The notes under the pieces: model-generated | Seen by the model: only the letters and a program-made list of their open reading frames with translations | What the model was told of the DNA's origin: nothing | Database searches by the model: none | Shown here: positions 51,983-60,182 of the stretch, piece after piece | Numbering within the stretch: the stretch's first letter is position 1 | Layout of the letters: each line of letters begins with the position of its first letter | Position numbers and translations under genes: made by a program | Assembly: GCA_040902585.1 (NCBI GenBank) | Contig: JBBDXA010000132.1 | Coordinates: 62,001-126,000 of the forward strand | Direction: 5' to 3' | From: JBBDXA01 sp040902585 | Lineage (GTDB): Bacteria > Planctomycetota > Phycisphaerae > Phycisphaerales > Phycisphaeraceae | DNA length: 64,000 nt

Positions 51983-54900
51983 ATGACTGATTCGCCTGAC
52001 CCCGCCAAGCCTGACTCGACTGATGCTGCATCGTCGGGCGAACCGCTGTTGCCCGGTGACCCGGCGGAGCTTCTTGGCGTCGGCCTGCCTTCGGAGGATG
52101 GCACGCCCACACTCGACGCCACCGCCAACGCCGCGACCGCTTCGGGGCCGGGCTCGGCGGGCGCTGCTGCCTCGCCGCCGGGCGGATTCGTTCCGCCGAC
52201 CGTCGAAGCACTGCGCGGCCTGTTCACGCAGCTTCACATCATCGAACTGCTCGGCCACGGCGGCATGGGTGCGGTCTACAAAGCGAAACAAACCTCGCTC
52301 GATCGCGTCGTCGCCGTGAAAATTCTGCCGCCACAGGTCGGCTCCAGCCCCGGCTTCGCCGAGCGATTCACCCGCGAAGCCAAGGCACTCGCCCGGCTCA
52401 ACCACGCGAACATCGTCCACGTTCACGACTTCGGAAAGGTCGCCAGCCCGCAGGGCGATCTCTTTTACATCACGATGGAATACATCGACGGTGCCAACCT
52501 GCGCCAGGCAATGCGTGCAGGCACGATGACACCTTCGCAGGCGCTGGCGATCGTCGCGCAGGTGTGCGAGGCCTTGCAGTTCGCCCATGATGAAGGCGTC
52601 GTGCATCGCGACATCAAGCCGGAGAACATTCTCATTGACACGAAGGGTCGCGTGAAGATTGCCGACTTCGGACTGGCAAAACTCGCCCAGCTCGAAGGGC
52701 AGGAGCACGATGACATCGCACTGACGCAGACGCACGCCTACATGGGCACGCCCAGGTACATGGCCCCGGAACAGATCGAAGGCGCGAAGGAAGTCGATCA
52801 CCGCGCGGATATCTACTCGCTGGGCGTGGTGTTCTACGAGTTGCTCACGGGTGAGCTTCCGCTGGGGCGATTTGATCCGCCTTCGAAGAAGGTGCAGATC
52901 GATGTGCGATTGGATGAAGTGGTACTGCGGACGCTGGAGAAGGAGCCGGGGCGAAGGTATCAGCAGGCGAGTGAAGTGAATACCGATTTAACCTCGATCG
53001 CCGCCGTCCCTGGTGCGGCAACAGCGGAGGCTTCTCGCGCGGCTCGCGACGAAACAACGCCGCCGACAGCGACGGTACCATTCCGCTCTAAGAGCCGCGG
53101 CCCCGCCGAACTGCTCGTCGCCGCGGCGATCATGACGCTGCTGACCGGCATCGGCATCGTCGCGTGGTGGCTGCTCACTGGTGAGTACGACGCCGCGCGG
53201 CCCTACAAAGGTCCACCCAAGGGCGCGCTTCAGTGGCACATGATGGCGATCGCCGCGACGCACGGCGGGTACGCGCTGCTCATCGGCGGCGCAGCGTGGC
53301 TGATGCTCAGCCTGCGCGCCCGGCTCGTTTCGCTGTTGATCATCATCCTCGTGGGCCTGCTGCTGCCGGCGATGTTCATCGTCAACGTGCTGCACACGAC
53401 CGTCATCGAGTGGCCGGCGCTGATTCCGTTCTGGCTGGCGATGCCGGTGGCGCTGTGGGCAGTGATCGCGCTGCTGCGACAGGATGTGCGGCAGGATTAT
53501 GAACAGGCGGCCGGGTCCCGCAGCAGTGATGACCCACGCCTCAGTCGCCTCGCATTGGTTGCCGCCATCCTGGTGCCGATGATCGCAGTGGGCTGGCCTG
53601 CGTGGCAGGTGGCCTTGCGCAAGTACTTCGACAATATGGCGGGATGGGAAGCGCTGCCGTGGTATTGGAAAGTGTTTGGCGCGATCGGCGTCCTTCTCAG
53701 CGTGGCCGCCCTGTTCACGCCGCTGCTGGGGGCGATCAGTCTCTCGAACATCAAACGCTCCAAGGGCAAACTCTACGGCCTTCGCCTCGCCTTCGCGGAC
53801 ATGATGTGCTACCCGCTGCTTCTCATTGCCGGTGGCATCACGTTCGGAATTGCGTTTGCATTGCAAGCCCTCTTGGAACCCGCGCCGCCCGCACGAGACG
53901 AACTGCCGAAGGCCGGCGTTGCTTTGTACATCGTTGCCATTCCCGGCGCGATCGTTGCGACCGTCATCTGCTTCTTCATCGCTCGCGCTGCCTGGCGCGC
54001 CGTTTCGCCCGCAGCACCGGCAGAACCACGACACGACTCGAAGCCCGCGGATGATGCCTCCGCCTTCGTCTTCGCCATCATCGCAGTCGTGGTTTTCACC
54101 CTCGGCCTGATCGTGTCCGCAATTCTGCTGGCAGTGAATCAAGGCCCCGCCATCATCACGTTCGGCGGCACCATGCTTCTGGCGGTGGTCTTCGGTCTGC
54201 TCGGCAGGCGTAACCGGATGGGTCGTTACAGCGCCAGCCTCGCGCTGCTATTGGCGCTGGGATTCACTTCGATAATCTGGCTGCGCGTTTCCGCGTCTCA
54301 GGCACCGCAAGGCGGTTCCAGTCAAATGAAGGCGCTAGACAACGCGGTGACGCTTCCGCCCGGGTCGAAGTCAGACACCATCGTCCTTCAAGGCGAAGAA
54401 CATCTGAAGTTCACCAAGACTAGTTTCAAACCGGGTGAGCCGGACGAGCCGGTGGAGAAGGTGGTTTACTACAAGACGCCGTTTGAATCGACGCCTTACC
54501 TGACGTATTCGACAGGCGATGACGATGGCTACAAAGTAGTGAAGGAGACAGCCGTCTCGTTTACATTGCAGCGTGTCGCGCCGCAGCGCGTCCGGACCCG
54601 GGTGGAGCCCAACGGCGAGATATTGCCACAATCCACATCTTCGGCCGCCGCCAATCAACGCCTAACTTTCAACTGGAAAGCGGAGGGCAGGGCGGCCGGG
54701 CCAGGTTCCCAACATCCGCCGACGGTTGATCCGCCGATACCGACGTCGCCCACCGCCACCGTCACTCTCGCCGCGGTCGACTATGACCCGATCGCCATCG
54801 GCGTCTGGACGCCCCTGTTCGACACGCCCGCCAAGCTCGCCGGCACGGGGGCGCGGCTGGATGGCGGCGTCGTGACGGTGGACGATGAATTCATCCTCGA

Positions 54901-57148
54901 CCGCGCCCCGGCACCCGTGTCCTGCCGCGACGCCATCATTCGCGCCAAGGTCGACGGCTACGGCTCGCTCTACCTGCGCTGCACCGGTGACAGCTACAAC
55001 ATTGCTCTGAACGAGAACGGTCTGGGCATCAACAAGTGGAAGGACGGACAGAACCGCACGCTGGCGTTTATGCCGACGTCAGTACTGCCGAAGAAGGAAG
55101 GATTTCGCGAGTTCGCCCTGGCAGTCGTGGGCACGAGACTCGTCGCCTACCTCGACGGCAAGCGGCTGCTCGACGCGATCGACAAGGACATCGCCGCGAG
55201 CGGCCAAGCGGCGATCCACGCCCACATGTCCACCGCGCGATTCAAGGACATCGAGCTGATGTCGCTGGACGGTCACAACGTGACCATTCCACTCGCCGGC
55301 CGCGACGTGCTCGGCCTGCGCGAAGGCGTGTGGGTCACGCCTGATGATCCGACCAACGCCGGGGTCGATGGGCCGATCCAAAAAAGCACCGTCGTCAGCA
55401 AGTGGGTCCTCGACGGCAAGTTCATGCGCAGCGATGTCTACCCCGAGGGCAAGCTGGCCTACACAGTGCTGGAGACTTACGACGCAAAGACCGGCGACTA
55501 TCCCGCGTGGGTGTTTGCCGCCAATGGTGAAGTCATCATGTCGCGCCGCACGTGGGTGCCCAAGTACAACACACTGCACGCCGAGACGGTCAACCCGGAC
55601 ACCGGCGCGACCGTCACTGTCGAGACGCGCTTCTTCCCCGCCGACGGCAAGCAGAACGGCTTCCTCCAGGTGCGCGACAAGGACGGCAAGCTCCAGCACA
55701 CCGGCTTCGTGTACCAGCGCGTGAAGGATGGCATAGAGCCACGGCGGGAAACGCAGGATGTCACCGTGCCGCAGCCGGGTCGCGGCATCTTGCAGATGGA
55801 AATCGGCGAGTGGGAAGAGTCCTTGGTCATGCATCCGACCAGGGAGCAGCCCTTTGAGTACCGCGGCCGCGGCCGCGCGATCAAACGATGGGACATCAGC
55901 GGGCGCTATCACGAAACGCTCGGCGCTAATGAAGGCGGTGATTACGAGAACCTGGAACTGAAGACCTACGACGCGGGCAAGGACGAATACCGAGGCTGGT
56001 ATTTCGATTCCAACGGCGGTTTCCATCACCACGTCGGTCGATGGGATGAGAAAACCCGAACGATCAACTGGGAAGGGATCGACAGCGATGGCAACACGGG
56101 CACTTCTGTCGCTTGGTATATCGACAAGGATCGCCTGCCGTGGAACGCGAACATGAGGAACAAGGACGGCGAGTTGGTTCTGGATATGGAATCCGTCTGT
56201 GCCCGCGCCGGCACGCCCGAGGCCAAGCGGCTCGTGCTCGACCGCCGCGTGGGTGACTGGGAGCAACTCGACCAGGGCAAACCGTTGCAGCGGCTGCGCG
56301 CCAGATGGGTGCTCGATCGTCGCTTCGTGCTTGGGCAGGTCGTGCACGCCAACAATCGGGAGGAGATGTGGATCGACGGTTACGACGAGCACGCCGGCAC
56401 GTACCGGCGCTGGGCATTTAGTTCAGGCGGCACCCGCGAGCGGGACACGGTGAGCTGGGACAGCAAGACGAACACTTTCCGGCACGAGCGGCTCAACCCG
56501 TCAGGCTGGATCGTGAAAGTCGAGGAGAAGTTCCTGGACGCGAATCATTTTGAATGGTCGTCGCTGTACACCAAACCGGGCGAGCCGGCGACCGGCCGCG
56601 TCGGCCCGCTGGCCTTCGAGCGTTGCGTCGATGCTGACGATGCGTTCCCGCAGATGCCGCCCGCCGAGGGGCAAGACCCCAGACCCGCGCTTGTGCGACC
56701 GATCGGGCCGGCCGAACTGAAAATCCTCGACAGCTTCGTCGGCCGGTGGTCCGTGCAGGCGCGCGACAAACTCGCAGGCGACACCGAATGGCAGGACGTG
56801 CCCGGCAGCGCCACGATGAGCTGGGTGCTCGGCGGTCGCTACCTGCTGGATGAGGTGCGAAATGCCGAAGGCGAGCTTACGTTGCTCGGACTGTGGACAT
56901 GGGACGCCGATGGCCGTGCCTTCCGCACGTGGTACTTCACCCCCACCGGTGACGCGCTCGAATCCACCGCGCGGTGGGACAAGGAAACGCAATCGTTCAT
57001 CGGCAGCGGCAAACTCAGCAGCGGTCACACGATGACCTTAACGCATCGTTTCGATCCGCAGGGCGGCTTCGAGTTCCGCATGGTGACAACCGATCCGCGC
57101 GGCAGGGTGGTCGCGGATGTCGAAGGCCGCAAGACGCAAGTCAAGTAA
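51983..57148 (+). CDS. Multidomain membrane Ser/Thr kinase with DUF1080-like and four DUF1579-like domains
   Basis: A 1721-residue protein. ATG 51983 follows AGGAG at 51971-51975; the open frame extends upstream into the stem-loop but that part is not protein-like. Residues about 83-350 are a Hanks kinase: GHGGMGAVY, Lys113 in VAVKIL, HRDIKPEN with Asp210, DFG at 228, and APEQ. Residues about 373-773 hold about eight to ten hydrophobic helices. Residues about 932-1098 resemble a DUF1080/concanavalin-like domain (GYGSLYLRCTGDSYNIALNE). Residues about 1110-1721 contain four DUF1579-like units; the last is clearest (LDSFVGRWSVQARDKLAGDT; ATMSWVLGGRYLLDEVRNAE; TWYFTPTGD). The layout suggests a kinase inside with a large outer ligand-binding part. 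It pairs with the ECF factor at 51045. Confidence 0.88.
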   Translation: MTDSPDPAKPDSTDAASSGEPLLPGDPAELLGVGLPSEDGTPTLDATANAATASGPGSAGAAASPPGGFVPPTVEALRGLFTQLHIIELLGHGGMGAVYKAKQTSLDRVVAVKILPPQVGSSPGFAERFTREAKALARLNHANIVHVHDFGKVASPQGDLFYITMEYIDGANLRQAMRAGTMTPSQALAIVAQVCEALQFAHDEGVVHRDIKPENILIDTKGRVKIADFGLAKLAQLEGQEHDDIALTQTHAYMGTPRYMAPEQIEGAKEVDHRADIYSLGVVFYELLTGELPLGRFDPPSKKVQIDVRLDEVVLRTLEKEPGRRYQQASEVNTDLTSIAAVPGAATAEASRAARDETTPPTATVPFRSKSRGPAELLVAAAIMTLLTGIGIVAWWLLTGEYDAARPYKGPPKGALQWHMMAIAATHGGYALLIGGAAWLMLSLRARLVSLLIIILVGLLLPAMFIVNVLHTTVIEWPALIPFWLAMPVALWAVIALLRQDVRQDYEQAAGSRSSDDPRLSRLALVAAILVPMIAVGWPAWQVALRKYFDNMAGWEALPWYWKVFGAIGVLLSVAALFTPLLGAISLSNIKRSKGKLYGLRLAFADMMCYPLLLIAGGITFGIAFALQALLEPAPPARDELPKAGVALYIVAIPGAIVATVICFFIARAAWRAVSPAAPAEPRHDSKPADDASAFVFAIIAVVVFTLGLIVSAILLAVNQGPAIITFGGTMLLAVVFGLLGRRNRMGRYSASLALLLALGFTSIIWLRVSASQAPQGGSSQMKALDNAVTLPPGSKSDTIVLQGEEHLKFTKTSFKPGEPDEPVEKVVYYKTPFESTPYLTYSTGDDDGYKVVKETAVSFTLQRVAPQRVRTRVEPNGEILPQSTSSAAANQRLTFNWKAEGRAAGPGSQHPPTVDPPIPTSPTATVTLAAVDYDPIAIGVWTPLFDTPAKLAGTGARLDGGVVTVDDEFILDRAPAPVSCRDAIIRAKVDGYGSLYLRCTGDSYNIALNENGLGINKWKDGQNRTLAFMPTSVLPKKEGFREFALAVVGTRLVAYLDGKRLLDAIDKDIAASGQAAIHAHMSTARFKDIELMSLDGHNVTIPLAGRDVLGLREGVWVTPDDPTNAGVDGPIQKSTVVSKWVLDGKFMRSDVYPEGKLAYTVLETYDAKTGDYPAWVFAANGEVIMSRRTWVPKYNTLHAETVNPDTGATVTVETRFFPADGKQNGFLQVRDKDGKLQHTGFVYQRVKDGIEPRRETQDVTVPQPGRGILQMEIGEWEESLVMHPTREQPFEYRGRGRAIKRWDISGRYHETLGANEGGDYENLELKTYDAGKDEYRGWYFDSNGGFHHHVGRWDEKTRTINWEGIDSDGNTGTSVAWYIDKDRLPWNANMRNKDGELVLDMESVCARAGTPEAKRLVLDRRVGDWEQLDQGKPLQRLRARWVLDRRFVLGQVVHANNREEMWIDGYDEHAGTYRRWAFSSGGTRERDTVSWDSKTNTFRHERLNPSGWIVKVEEKFLDANHFEWSSLYTKPGEPATGRVGPLAFERCVDADDAFPQMPPAEGQDPRPALVRPIGPAELKILDSFVGRWSVQARDKLAGDTEWQDVPGSATMSWVLGGRYLLDEVRNAEGELTLLGLWTWDADGRAFRTWYFTPTGDALESTARWDKETQSFIGSGKLSSGHTMTLTHRFDPQGGFEFRMVTTDPRGRVVADVEGRKTQVK

Positions 57149-57191
57149 CACGAATCCCGCACGACATTGATCTTCATCGAAAGGCCTCATC

Positions 57192-57260
57192 ATGTTCCGG
57201 TACACCGCACTCGTGATTGCCGTGATCGCGATCGCGTCGCCCCTGGTCAATGGAATGTTC
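57192..57260 (+). pseudogene. Truncated start of a secreted protein gene
   Basis: ATG 57192 lies 43 bases after the kinase gene and encodes MFRYTALVIAVIAIASPLVN then GMF, a convincing signal peptide. After about 57260 the frame continues only as antisense of other gene fragments, so the rest of the gene has been lost. Confidence 0.45.
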
Positions 57261-57261
57261 A

Positions 57262-57489
57262 CTGAGCGATGTGAACGATGTGTTGCTCGTCAGCAGCGAG
57301 TGAACAGGCGATACGCTGCCGAAGCCGTGGTACCAGACGAGCACGAGCAGCGCATGCAACAGGCCGAGCATGAACGTAATCACGCCCAGGTGCCTGCGAT
57401 TGAACAGCAGCGGAAGAAGACGTTTATCGAGCCTGGCGAGCGGTCCGATGCAGAGCACGATGTGCAACAGCGGGTACCTTCGTCACGAC
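57262..57489 (-). pseudogene. Fragment of a ferric-reductase-like membrane protein
   Basis: The minus strand encodes LLHIVLCIGPLARLDKRLLP, LLFNRRHLGVITFMLGLLHA and LLVLVWYHGFGSVSPVHSLL. This resembles the ferric-reductase-like transmembrane segment found in planctomycete proteins that also carry a Rieske domain. It is joined at one end to an acyltransferase fragment after a stop codon and ends abruptly near 57262 where the truncated plus-strand gene begins. Confidence 0.55.
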
Positions 57490-57650
57490 TCTGCGACGAA
57501 TTGAAACTCGTTCGACTTGGGGAGCACCAGGAAATGGGCGTAAACCACCACCAGCACGGCGATGCCGCGCGCGCCGTCGAGTTGGGGCATGTAGCCCTGG
57601 CCGAGGGCGGGTTCTGCGCGGGGAACTTCACTCGATGACGGCATGGTCAT
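57490..57650 (-). pseudogene. N-terminal fragment of an acyltransferase-3 family protein
   Basis: From ATG 57650 the minus strand reads MTMPSSSEVPRAEPALGQGY, MPQLDGARGIAVLVVVYAHF then LVLPKSNEFQFVAES and a stop. PQLDGxRGIAVLxVVxxH is the first helix of membrane O-acyltransferases (acyltransferase family 3). The remaining ten or so helices are absent. It starts 15 bases after the pseudopilin stop, so it was probably the last gene of that operon before it was truncated. Confidence 0.65.
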
Positions 57651-57664
57651 TGGCGGGGGCAGAT

Positions 57665-58348
57665 TCAGCGGGGGTCCCAATGCTTCGATTCATTTATCGG
57701 CAACTCGACGCCGACTTCCGCCTGGCCGGCGTGTCCGTCTACGAATAGCGCGTTGGCGCGGTCATTGTGGCGCAGTCCGACGCGGCCATGCCCGTCTATA
57801 TCGACTCCATCGCCCGGGCGCGAGACGTAGGTCCAACGGTTCGCAGTGACGGCAACATGATCGATGAAGACGATCGTCGTCGTCGAGCGACGCACGGCAG
57901 AAGTGCGCATGCCCTTGTTCCCGAAACCATTCCACTGGCTGTGAGGATAGTCGGGGCCCGGTTCCAGCAGGTATTGCCAGTTGTAGCCGTAGCTGGACGT
58001 GTTGTTGGACCATGGGATGAAGGCAACTTCCGATGGACACGCCCACATCTCGCTGTTCCAGGGCACGCGACCGACGTCGTTGAAGAGGGCGGTCAGGTCG
58101 CCGACGCCGACGTTGTTGTGCGGAAGTCGCCCTTCTTTATCCGACGCAATGCCCGCGACCACCACGCCCAGTTGCTTCAGGTTGCTCTGGCATCGCGCGA
58201 GGCGAGCGGCTTCGCGGGCGCGGCCCAGCGCGGGCAGGAGAATGCCGATGAGCATGGCAATGATCGAGATCACCACGAGTAACTCAATCAGCGTGAACGC
58301 TTCGTCGCGCTGACGCTTATGGGGGATGTGATCGCTGCTTGTTTTCAT
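57665..58348 (-). CDS. Pseudopilin-like protein with prepilin N-terminal signal
   Basis: A 227-residue protein. ATG 58348 is used because the longer frame overlaps the ABC gene; the ATG lies 8 bases after that gene's TGA, suggesting coupled translation. The N-terminus has QRDEAFTLIELLVVISIIAM, with cleavage at A|FTLIELL and Glu at +5, followed by LIGILLPALGRAREAARLAR, a very common planctomycete form. The body includes WACPSEVAFIPWSNN and the tail HNDRANALFVDGHAGQAEVG, the H-x-x-x-x-N-xx-F-x-D-G-H signature of these secreted pilin-like proteins. It follows the glycan synthase and exporter genes. Confidence 0.85.
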   Translation of the reverse strand: MKTSSDHIPHKRQRDEAFTLIELLVVISIIAMLIGILLPALGRAREAARLARCQSNLKQLGVVVAGIASDKEGRLPHNNVGVGDLTALFNDVGRVPWNSEMWACPSEVAFIPWSNNTSSYGYNWQYLLEPGPDYPHSQWNGFGNKGMRTSAVRRSTTTIVFIDHVAVTANRWTYVSRPGDGVDIDGHGRVGLRHNDRANALFVDGHAGQAEVGVELPINESKHWDPR

Positions 58349-58358
58349 GACGATTGCT

Positions 58359-60182
58359 TCATTCACCTGTGGCGAGAGATACATCGGGCTGAACATTCGC
58401 GTCATCCGTCAGCGCCGCATCGCTCCACTGGCTTTCGTGCAGGCGGCGATAGGCGGAGTCGCTGTTCAACAGATCCTCATGTGACCCTTGCTCGACGATG
58501 CGTCCTTCGTCCAGGACCACGATGACATCCGCCATGCGCACGGTGGAGAGTCGATGCGCGATGATGAAGGTGGTTCTGCCATGCATGAGTTCGCGCATGG
58601 CGGCGACCAGGGCCCGCTCGGTGTGGGAGTCGAGCGCCGAAGTCGGTTCATCCATGACGAGGATCGGGGCGTTCTTGAGGAAGGCGCGGGCGATGGCGAG
58701 GCGCTGTCGCTGGCCGCCGGAGAGATTGACGCCGCGTTCGCCGAGCATGGTCTCGTAGCCCTGCGGCAGGTCGCGGATGAACTCGTCCGCCTGGGCCCGG
58801 CGGGCGGCAGCTTCGACCTCGGCGGGCGATGCGCTCGGCCGCGCATACGCAATGTTCTGCGCGACCGTGGCGGAAAAGAGAATGGTGTCCTGAAGCACGA
58901 CGCTGATCTGCTCGCGCAGCCAGGTGAGTTTCAGGTCGCGAAGGTCACGTCCATCCAGCAGCACCTGGCCGGCGATCGGATCGTAGAACCGCAGCAACAG
59001 GCTGGCGAAGGTGGTCTTGCCCGCGCCGGTTCGGCCGACGAGGGCGACAATCTGCCCCGGCTCCACGCTGAGGTTGATGTCCGTCAGCACCGGCCGACCA
59101 GGCTCGTACTCGAAGGCCACATCTTCGAACGCGATGCCGCCGCGCACCTGCGGCAAGGTGACCGCATCAGGCCTGTCCACGACCTGCGGCTGAATCGCCA
59201 GCACTTCAAACACCCGGCCGAGCTGCGTTCGCGCGGTATGAACCACATTCGCACACTGGCTGAACGCGTTCATCGGCTGATAGAGCATGCCCATGTACGC
59301 CAGGAACACGAGGATGTCGCCGATGGTGAGGTATCCCGAAACGACGCGCCACGCCCCGACGCCGACCACGCCCGCCGTGCCCACCGCCATGGCCAGCCCC
59401 ACCGCTGAACCGAACAGTAGTTGCACGAAGACCTGTCGCTGAAGGGCACCGAGACTGCGACCGGTCTGTTCGTTGATGGTTTGATTGAGCTGCGGTTCCC
59501 GCGAGAATGCCTGAACGGCGCGAATCGAGGAGAGCGATTCCTGCAAGGTGGAAACGAGGGCGCTTTCGCGTTCGTGGTAGTCCTTCGAGCAGCGCTCGAT
59601 CCGCTTGCCGAAGCCGCGGATCAGGAGGAAAAAGCAGGGCGCGATCGCGAGCGTGACCAGCGTGAGCATCCAGTCGATGCTGGACATGACCAGCAGAATG
59701 CCCGTGAGCACGAGGATACCTGTCAGGGCCGGCGCCAGCGCCTGGCTGACGAGGGAGAGGGCGGCCGTGGTGTCGTAGGCGGCGCGATAGATCGAGTCGC
59801 CGACCTTGGATTTGTCGTGATAGGTGAGGCTGAGGCGATGCAGGTGTTCACACGTCGCGCAACGAAGCTGCGCGACGATCTTTCCACCCGCGCGGATCAA
59901 CAGGTACTGGCTGATCAGATGAACGGTTCGATGCACGACGGCCAGCATCAGCACCGTGATGCAGATGCTGACGATCATGCCCGCGGCGCCGCGGTCAGCG
60001 AAGGCGGGAAAGAGCGACGCCAGCCATGCTGGCGCTTCTTGCTGTCCAAAGACATAATCGACCAGCCACTTCATGGGCCAGGGGTGCAGCAGTTCGATGC
60101 CCGCCGCCAGCGTCAGGAGAATGGTCCCGACGAGCGTGTCCCGCCGCGCGGAGCGCCAGAATGGCAACAGGCGTCGCAGCAT
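58359..60182 (-). CDS. ABC exporter (fused membrane and ATP-binding domains)
   Basis: A 607-residue half transporter. The first 330 residues have six membrane helices (LVGTILLTLAAGIELLHPWP; GMIVSICITVLMLAVVHRTV; further helices to about 290). The ATPase has Walker A VGRTGAGKTTFASLL near 380, signature LSGGQRQRLAIA near 486, Walker B ILVMDEPTSALD near 504, and the switch His in IIAHRLSTV. It belongs to the type I exporter group that includes MsbA and the cyclic-glucan exporter NdvA. Its ATG overlaps the stop of the GH2-GT2 gene, so the two are coupled; the transporter likely moves the glycan or lipid-linked product of that enzyme. The substrate is unproven. Confidence 0.93.
   Translation of the reverse strand: MLRRLLPFWRSARRDTLVGTILLTLAAGIELLHPWPMKWLVDYVFGQQEAPAWLASLFPAFADRGAAGMIVSICITVLMLAVVHRTVHLISQYLLIRAGGKIVAQLRCATCEHLHRLSLTYHDKSKVGDSIYRAAYDTTAALSLVSQALAPALTGILVLTGILLVMSSIDWMLTLVTLAIAPCFFLLIRGFGKRIERCSKDYHERESALVSTLQESLSSIRAVQAFSREPQLNQTINEQTGRSLGALQRQVFVQLLFGSAVGLAMAVGTAGVVGVGAWRVVSGYLTIGDILVFLAYMGMLYQPMNAFSQCANVVHTARTQLGRVFEVLAIQPQVVDRPDAVTLPQVRGGIAFEDVAFEYEPGRPVLTDINLSVEPGQIVALVGRTGAGKTTFASLLLRFYDPIAGQVLLDGRDLRDLKLTWLREQISVVLQDTILFSATVAQNIAYARPSASPAEVEAAARRAQADEFIRDLPQGYETMLGERGVNLSGGQRQRLAIARAFLKNAPILVMDEPTSALDSHTERALVAAMRELMHGRTTFIIAHRLSTVRMADVIVVLDEGRIVEQGSHEDLLNSDSAYRRLHESQWSDAALTDDANVQPDVSLATGE

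Noticed and set aside
57192..57638. A 148-codon plus-strand frame after the kinase gene
   Set aside because: Only the first 23 codons look real (signal peptide). The remainder is antisense to acyltransferase and ferric-reductase fragments.
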